A stretch of DNA of 47,527 nucleotides, from the NCBI RefSeq assembly GCF_007992075.1, contig NZ_BJZO01000029.1:1-47527 (forward strand), written 5' to 3'. Source of the DNA: Pararhodospirillum oryzae. GTDB taxonomy: Bacteria > Pseudomonadota > Alphaproteobacteria > Rhodospirillales > Rhodospirillaceae. The notes beneath the pieces are model-generated. The model searched no databases. It worked only from the letters and a program-made list of their open reading frames with translations, and was not told where the DNA came from. Positions 47,101-47,527 of the stretch are shown here, piece by piece (position 1 is the stretch's first letter; each line of letters starts with the position of its first letter). A program made the position numbers and the translations under genes.

Positions 47101-47527
47101 GTTATCGTTGCCTTCGCCGCCTTCCAGGATGTCGTCGCCGCCGTTGGACTTCAGATAATCATCGCCGGCACCGCCATTGATGTAATCGTTGCCATCGCCG
47201 GTTTCGATGCTGTTGTTGCCCGTGCCCGCCGTGATCTGGAAATTCTGGCTGGACGACGTGACAAAGCTGGCGTCGGGGTTGTCGGCCGAGCCCACCGTTA
47301 CCGTCTGGTCATAGGTGCGCGGCGTGGAGCCCGAATTCCCGCCCCCATTGCCGCCCGAGTCCCCGCCCCCATTCCCGCCCGAGTCGCCGCCCCCGGTGGC
47401 CGGCGTCGTGTCCGTGCCCCCGGTGCCCGGCGTCGTATCCGTCCCTCCGGTGCCCGGTGTCGTGTCCGTGCCCCCGGTGCCCGGCGTCGTGTCCGTGCCC
47501 CCGGTCCCGGGTGTCGTGTCCGTGCCG
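32128..47527 (-). CDS. Giant RTX calcium-binding repeat protein (partial; N terminus beyond window)
   Basis: One frame runs from the TGA at 32128-32130 to the window edge with no stop, giving more than 5,130 residues. The GTG at 47295 is in frame but is not a credible start, because coding sequence continues through a Gly/Thr/Pro repeat to base 47527. Most of it is nonapeptide repeats of the type GGxGxDxLx (for example [12 protein letters not shown]), which bind calcium and fold as beta-rolls in type I-secreted RTX proteins. About 29 modules of ~55 residues beginning DWADYS and eight ~140-residue cap modules interrupt the arrays. Only about six cysteines occur, and the protein is strongly acidic, both typical of type I substrates. 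A role as a surface adhesin or S-layer-like protein is inference. No secretion genes are in the window. Confidence 0.93.
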   Translation of the reverse strand, partial: GTDTTPGTGGTDTTPGTGGTDTTPGTGGTDTTPGTGGTDTTPATGGGDSGGNGGGDSGGNGGGNSGSTPRTYDQTVTVGSADNPDASFVTSSSQNFQITAGTGNNSIETGDGNDYINGGAGDDYLKSNGGDDILEGGEGNDNLVGGSGAGNDTYYGGTATSDTSVNDWIIYSSTSNGIAVNLQTGRATGPEIDTDVLSGIEHVRAGAGNDTLTGNAADNRLIGAQGDDVLYGGAGADTLVGGAGNDVLIYSDAQDVYLGADDAVSALEQKDILQISSGDSLNLGTTWCAAGSANLDGIRLAGGAALTLGGSSTWASVFGGNTLWIDGGGTDTVTGSLAWTFVGRATVGTQVYNTFINGTDTVQVALGVTLVGLPDTTVHEQSGSIGNDSLVGTGITTATYGGTAVPYILHGLGGGDSLSGDIRNDTLDGGAGDDILDGMGGNDSLSGGAGNDSLSGGAGNDWLSGGDGDDTLIGGAGSDTLSGGLGDDTLDGGAGSVGNWVDYSDQTLAVSATLDGTATGTGIGTDQLSNIANLRGGSGNDTLAGNSGANILEGGAGADSLSGDAGDDTLSGGTGDDRLYGGDDNDILIGGAGNDVLSGDAGDDTLIGGAGTDTLVGGAGNDVLVWSEGADQYLGHSPGISDTLTAQTEIDTLRVAGGLTLDLSQTWQTNSAYLDRIELETGSANTLIIDSQAAWASVFGNTLWVTGDGDDTVVAHPFSTGGWTYEGVVVNATDHQSYYSFTTADSGVTVNLLTSIGTFIGFRAVAGQTLNGTSGNDTLTGGGGPDTLSGGAGDDLLKGLGAADSLSGGDGNDTLQGGLGNDTLDGGTGNDWADFSDATGAVTASLATGTASGAGIGTDTLISIEGLIGGMGADSLTGDDGDNRLFGGGGNDTLAGGSGNDTLSGGAGNDSLDGGGGINRVDYSAENAGVIVDLTAGRGTVSGGGGVDTLANFRNVLGGLGADTLAGDIYDNVMAGGLGNDSLSGGDGNDTLDGGDGNDTLWGGAQGDSLSGGAGDDRLYGEDGSDTLTGGLGNDTLSGGAGWDTLYGDVGNDILSGGDQDDSLSGGAGNDSLSGDAGDDTLLGGDGDDSLSGGAGNDTLDGGDGDDTLRGEIGDDSLSGGTGHDSLSGGLGNDTLFGDDGNDTLSGGYDNDILSGGDADDRLMGDEGDDSLSGGDGNDFLDGGLGNDTLLGDAGADTLSGGAGDDTLSGGAGNDRLIGGDGIDWADYGAETKDILLDFTGTQYLATGTEAGADADTLEGIERIRLGSGNDTLDGGSGNEFVLGGAGNDSLSGGAGDDTLFGEDGNDTLNGDGGADSLSGGAGDDYLYGGDGDDTLSGGAGDDNLWGEGGIDWADYGDDTNGILLSSVGTSYQQATGTGIGTDILFGIERVRLGSGNDTLNGAGGNEFVLGGAGDDSLSGGGGDDTLSGGAGNDILNGGAGNDVLMWSDTHDLYIGSDDSNKGADHDVVLVEGGVAIDAAELSSTTLQNIDVLRLGDGTNSLDLGASNTWMLGSGNTLYIEGSGDDTVTGGVDWVYQSQVSENGNTYREFVGPNGARLYIQTTITLDGLSVGETYIGTSDNDDHSGTEYADSLYGNAGNDTLSGLGGDDSLDGGSGDDSLSGGDGNDILFGGNADAVSQSSGNDTLLGGDGDDTLTGGDLGHNTLMGGAGNDVLIAGQGGQGDLLQGEDGNDSLTGSLGADTLSGGAGDDTLTGGSAESGTWADYSDAENPVTVDLSGQTGVASGGDEVGNDTLIDIANVRGGTGGDVLIGGAGANILVGGAGNDTLSGGEGDDLLDAGDGLDQKLHGGAGNDTLVWSGEGVYSGSDSDYQSSDVDVLRVGANATVSLTGNSTFEYIDVIELEGGTSLSVGSASDWDANAFNSTLYIRGGSDDTVTGAASWAWQGDVVGTDGETYGWFVDRDDPTQALYIQGGVVLEGFLNGTLVKGAGLLEGTALDDLLIADGDATFVGLGGDDTFHGTSYSNLVDYSRDSAGVEVHLAGAEQQGWASGAAIGNDILSNVASAIGGSGADTLVGSSGDNQIWGGAGDDSLSGGSGNDTLLGEAGNDTLDGGIGPDSLDGGAGADSLSGGDNDDTLVGGLGDDTLSGGAGDDVLSGGDGDNVLDGGEGADTLTGGADADTLSGGEGTDTADYTHDSLGVEVNLNDGYARGRAIGEDSLTSIEDVSGGSGDDTLIGDDNANVLAGEGGADLLDGGAGDDCLSGGAGDDTLVWSDSGDTLDGGGGFDVLRVQGGQAVTIGTLSGNLSGMEAIHLGDGANQLVLGDDGASWWDAFGGLELYIQGDGDDTVTGSVTDGQPFGVYTHEVSYKGLSYYEFNAGPGVIYIQTTLTLDRFRVENEGVDVNSWYGSPDNDVVTEIGSDATLFGYAGADTLTGGDGNDFLDGGAGADSLTGGAGDDTLSGGSGNDFLDGGNGNDWVSYAEATNAVTVDLENGCATTSRAVEGGVVSETDTLAGIENVLGGSGNDTLIGDGLDNVLMGGAGDDSLMGGNGLNQLDGGAGNDALVGGADADTLRGGTGDDSLDGGGLGEDRLEGGDGADTLQGGDGADTLDGGAGDDVLSASSGNDSLSGGTGDDSLQGGDCDDILLGDDSAGTILGGNDTLEGGAGNDILAGGFGDDLLSGDDGDDSLSGGVGSDTLSGGAGNDTLSGGAGIDWVDYSALTSAVHVDLSNTSGDNAGGDEVGFDRVREIENVAGGHGDDVLTGDDTFGNVLVGNAGADTLSGGGGDDTLMGGIGADSLSGGDGTDWALYVDETGNITGSLATGLVTTDTGTDSLSSIEGLLGGRGDDTLEGSTGDETLLGGAGADSLSGGGGSDTLDGGRGNDILIAASGNDSLSGGEGNDTLDAGAGDDILIGGSGADSLSGGDGDDRFVGGLGNDTLIGGEGNDTADYSAQTGALTIRLDQGTASGAGIGTDSLNGIEAVIGGWGGDLLVAGGSGALLDGRAGDDTLTGGAGDDTLEGGSGGRDWVDYSADTVGFTASLELGTATENVNSPLGIGADFLSTITNLRGGAGNDTVEGNWGDNILEGGGGNDSLSGGDGDDTLSGGLGNDTLVGGDGSDWADYSAQMSAVSVDLRIVSGANAVGAGVGSDTLSGIENVAGGAGNDSLMGDDNANVLRGGLGSDTLSGGLGNDTLVGGEGVDWVSYGYDAGGVNIDLFQGTGVGSASNDVDFLSGIENAAGGAGDDIVSGDTRENVLRGEAGNDTLFGGGGDDSLSGGTGDDTLSGGAGDDTLNGGDGSDWASYEFEHCDITASLETKLAQGTAIGTDSLDSIENIRGGSGNDFLVGDSGNNYLGGGEGNDTLVGGEGSDTLWGGDGIDWADFSGANGAVNATVGYNYEGYNDPGFSATIGSGDEICLLIQIENLQGSDYDDTIHGNSDGNILVGGAGNDILSGGDGSSILMGGAGDDTLTGGTGTDWADYSDDTAGVDASLTTGAASGEKTGSDSLSEIDALRGGSGDDTLEGDSGANTLEGGAGNDILRGLGGSDSLVGGDGVDWADYGDDAAGVLASLADRTAEGGDIGTDVLDGIENLRGGSGDDTLIGDDGANVLAGGAGNDSLNGGAGSDWADYSDDETGVTVLLEVGHATGEAVGTDTLVSIENVRGGWGDDTLSGGAGDNRLAGGGGDDLLLGGAGSDWADFSDASGAVVASLVTGLANDGSGGTDTLQGIENLAGGQGNDSLTGDSLDNRLSGGAGNDILDGGAGSDWADYGDDTAGVSVNLTTGRASGPAITSDTLISIENAAGGSGDDVLTGNTEANVLMGGAGSDTLSGGGGADTLIGGDGIDWVDFSAQGAGIGATLDGQTLIGIENMRGGSGADTLVGDAGFNRLEGGAGADRLDGGEGSDTLVGGLGDDTLIGGDGADWVDYSAETGNLSVSLRAHQASGGTIGTDALSEIENIEAGSGNDTLAGDGNRNVLVGGAGTNTVDYSGVSTSVHVVLSAMGAYTDVSSYTVGFASGGTDVGDDTLVGIQNAVGGSGDDWLVGADGANTLEGGEGSDTLSGGAGNDSLDGGAGSDWVDYSDAVHSVIVNLTTGRASGSAITSDTLISIENAWGGAGGDTMTGNAEANVLMGGAGNDTLSGLDGADVLDGGTGADSLSGDGGDDRLEGGSGADTLSGGTGHDTLSGGEGDDVFVWSGSDSTSFDVYVGAQSADAATRDQRNTLLVGATGNQTIDLTEPTSWQSGGSRFLNRILLGTATANTVTLGNSVGWATAFGTTLWVQGNSNDSVIGSGAGWTYQGDVTETTLDSSTGQVVVSTYHSFSREEGGVSYTVNLQDGIDLSGFPVADLGVVPSGYNVPTDGPDDLALGQNGVLEGLGGADTLTGSVYSISPTSSTGEDTLSGGAGDDLIRGDDPNQTLLNPWQAASDVLYGGAGNDTLIGGDEVGQSGETRTGDTLSGGAGDDLLMGGNGHDVLDGGSGNDTLVGGVGNDVLDGGDGIDWAVFSDESSAVEVELAEPGEETDARRWAMGDGLWYLGNSDTLYGIENLWGSAYSDVLSGNSLANVLVGGGGDDTLTGGAGNDTLIGGAGNDIFTVSVYANTVDGEWRSDNDGRDMIVGADTEAQADRDFDVLRITNARFGVESLDVGQAVSVSLSVGEDGSVLADGSSGLDGVSLFGGPITLVVGSPDEWASAFGTTLWISGTVGSGYSAISQFGLDLSDYTVQSSGWTYEGTVSQGNVPYLSYSQVWEGTTYHMNILTGLSVSEDLTVDPPTVWSAAGAWDVWHQGSDQVDILVGGDGADTLLGEGGGDTLIGGEGADHLEGGAGIDSVSGNGGDDFVSGDAGDDFLDGGTGTDTVLGGLGNDWLSGGAGDDLVGGGAGADTLSGGWGNDTLDGGAGVDWLAVNVGSEPGAENYVAWAEINLWSGTASVFGRSPDYAFQGSQRLSGIENVLGSDGDDFLLGDDASNWLIGGQGSDTLVGGAGDDTLQGGVTGENDGANWLSGGAGNDHLYLSNVSDTIDGGDGVDVLHVTPLGNEPLVVNGDEDYSNIERIDFSAFPLDDDGTGDQGGNALTLTAEGVMGMTSEINVATGTEHSLVVTGSDSGHTSLTLKAVSGSSSAWTEEGSVMADLDLDGTSESYSVYSSGYEDGSHTTSVKVFVSSTVTLDSTSDISHGG
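32131..32632 (-). repeat. Cap module 8, C terminus of the giant protein
   Basis: It runs from [20 protein letters not shown] to the end. It contains [30 protein letters not shown] and SSAWTEEG...YSVYSS. This is the layout of C-terminal regions of many type I-secreted RTX adhesins. It lacks the FGTTLWI string of the internal copies and is the most divergent. Confidence 0.6.
33280..33885 (-). repeat. Cap module 7
   Basis: It carries [20 protein letters not shown] and [12 protein letters not shown]. It is longer than the others by an insertion of about 40 residues rich in Ser and Val before the TTLWI strand. Confidence 0.7.
34535..35085 (-). repeat. Cap module 6
   Basis: It starts [18 protein letters not shown]. 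It contains [34 protein letters not shown] and GWTYQGDV. It lies at the N-terminal side of the last three closely spaced caps. Confidence 0.75.
35235..35465 (-). repeat. Near-identical direct repeat, copy A
   Basis: It is paired with 36168-36388. Both encode [10 protein letters not shown] and the module TTGRASG(S/P)[13 protein letters not shown]. The central ~70 bases differ at only about two positions, pointing to a recent duplication or gene conversion. Confidence 0.8.
36168..36388 (-). repeat. Near-identical direct repeat, copy B
   Basis: It is the partner of 35235-35465, about 930 bases away in the same orientation, and in frame with it. Confidence 0.8.
40405..40848 (-). repeat. Cap module 5
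   Basis: It starts [21 protein letters not shown]. It has [30 protein letters not shown] and [11 protein letters not shown]. About 5.3 kb of pure RTX/WADYS sequence separates it from module 6. Confidence 0.75.
41675..42090 (-). repeat. Cap module 4
   Basis: It starts [17 protein letters not shown]. It has [45 protein letters not shown] and [12 protein letters not shown]. Confidence 0.75.
42775..43198 (-). repeat. Cap module 3
   Basis: It starts [16 protein letters not shown]. It has [48 protein letters not shown] and [11 protein letters not shown]. It is a close relative of module 5. Confidence 0.78.
45195..45662 (-). repeat. Cap module 2
   Basis: It starts [16 protein letters not shown]. 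It has [35 protein letters not shown] and WTYEGVVV. Confidence 0.78.
46345..46792 (-). repeat. Cap module 1
   Basis: It starts [16 protein letters not shown]. It has [36 protein letters not shown] and [15 protein letters not shown]. It also holds one of the few cysteines (TTWCAAG). It is the first cap after the N-terminal RTX block in the window. Confidence 0.78.
47395..47527 (-). repeat. 27-bp tandem repeat coding GTGGTDTTP
   Basis: Units start at 47395, 47422, 47449, 47476 and 47503; the last is cut by the window edge. They differ at only a few positions. Each codes the nonapeptide GTGGTDTTP (ATGG at one junction). A [12 protein letters not shown] Gly/Asn/Ser repeat lies at about 47335-47394, between them and the first RTX block. 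This looks like a flexible hinge before the beta-roll region. Confidence 0.93.

Noticed and set aside
32700..47200. Regular short periodicity resembling a CRISPR array
   Set aside because: The period is 27 bases, in frame, with diverged copies and no unique spacers; it is coding RTX sequence.
47281..47295. GTG at 47295 as the start of the giant gene
   Set aside because: The frame stays open upstream through a Gly/Asn linker and tandem repeat to the window edge, and no ribosome site precedes it.

Overview
The window is about 47.5 kb of very GC-rich, densely packed DNA from an alphaproteobacterium, most likely a Rhodospirillales/Rhodospirillaceae member related to Rhodospirillum or Pararhodospirillum. 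That placement is inferred from gene order and protein type, without any database search. The pointers are: a chorismate mutase–hisC–tyrA cluster divergent from metX–metW; an NDUFA12–MCE–MCE–DUF2155 cluster; a B12-dependent (class II) ribonucleotide reductase; and an E. coli-like cytochrome bd operon. Many genes overlap by 4 bp (ATGA or GTGA).

Layout. 0.1-3.1 kb (minus): aromatic amino acid genes (chorismate mutase-domain gene with an apparent 1-base frameshift, hisC-type aminotransferase, prephenate/arogenate dehydrogenase). 3.3-5.7 kb (plus): metX, metW and a small membrane-anchored protein of unknown function. 5.8-8.2 kb (minus): a small conserved hypothetical, a class I methyltransferase and an unrecognised 280-residue protein. 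8.3-10.1 kb (plus): a YdcF/DUF218 protein overlapping a family III CoA-transferase. 10.5-17.0 kb (plus): cydA-cydB-cydX, a strong intrinsic terminator, then cydD-cydC. This gives a complete bd oxidase and the transporter needed to assemble it. 17.2-19.3 kb (plus): a two-subunit sodium/solute symporter. 19.4-21.5 kb (minus): a chemoreceptor with a NIT-type sensor. 21.5-22.1 kb: a non-coding gap with a candidate small RNA (promoter plus strong terminator) and an AT-rich stretch. 22.2-25.5 kb (plus): a SulP transporter coupled to an M48 membrane peptidase. 25.6-27.8 kb (minus): DUF2155, two MCE (MlaD-like) proteins and the complex I accessory protein NDUFA12. 28.3-32.0 kb (plus): nrdJ.

32.1-47.5 kb (minus) is one uninterrupted reading frame that continues past the window end. 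It encodes more than 5,130 residues of a giant RTX (calcium-binding beta-roll) protein, probably a type I-secreted surface adhesin. It is a mosaic of three layers: glycine/aspartate nonapeptide arrays, about 29 copies of a ~55-residue 'WADYS' module, and eight copies of a ~140-residue cap-like module. The last cap forms the C terminus. At the window edge it passes into a 9-residue Gly/Thr/Pro tandem repeat. This architecture is the most unusual thing in the window; the candidate sRNA, the frameshifted chorismate mutase gene and a dispersed hairpin repeat follow.
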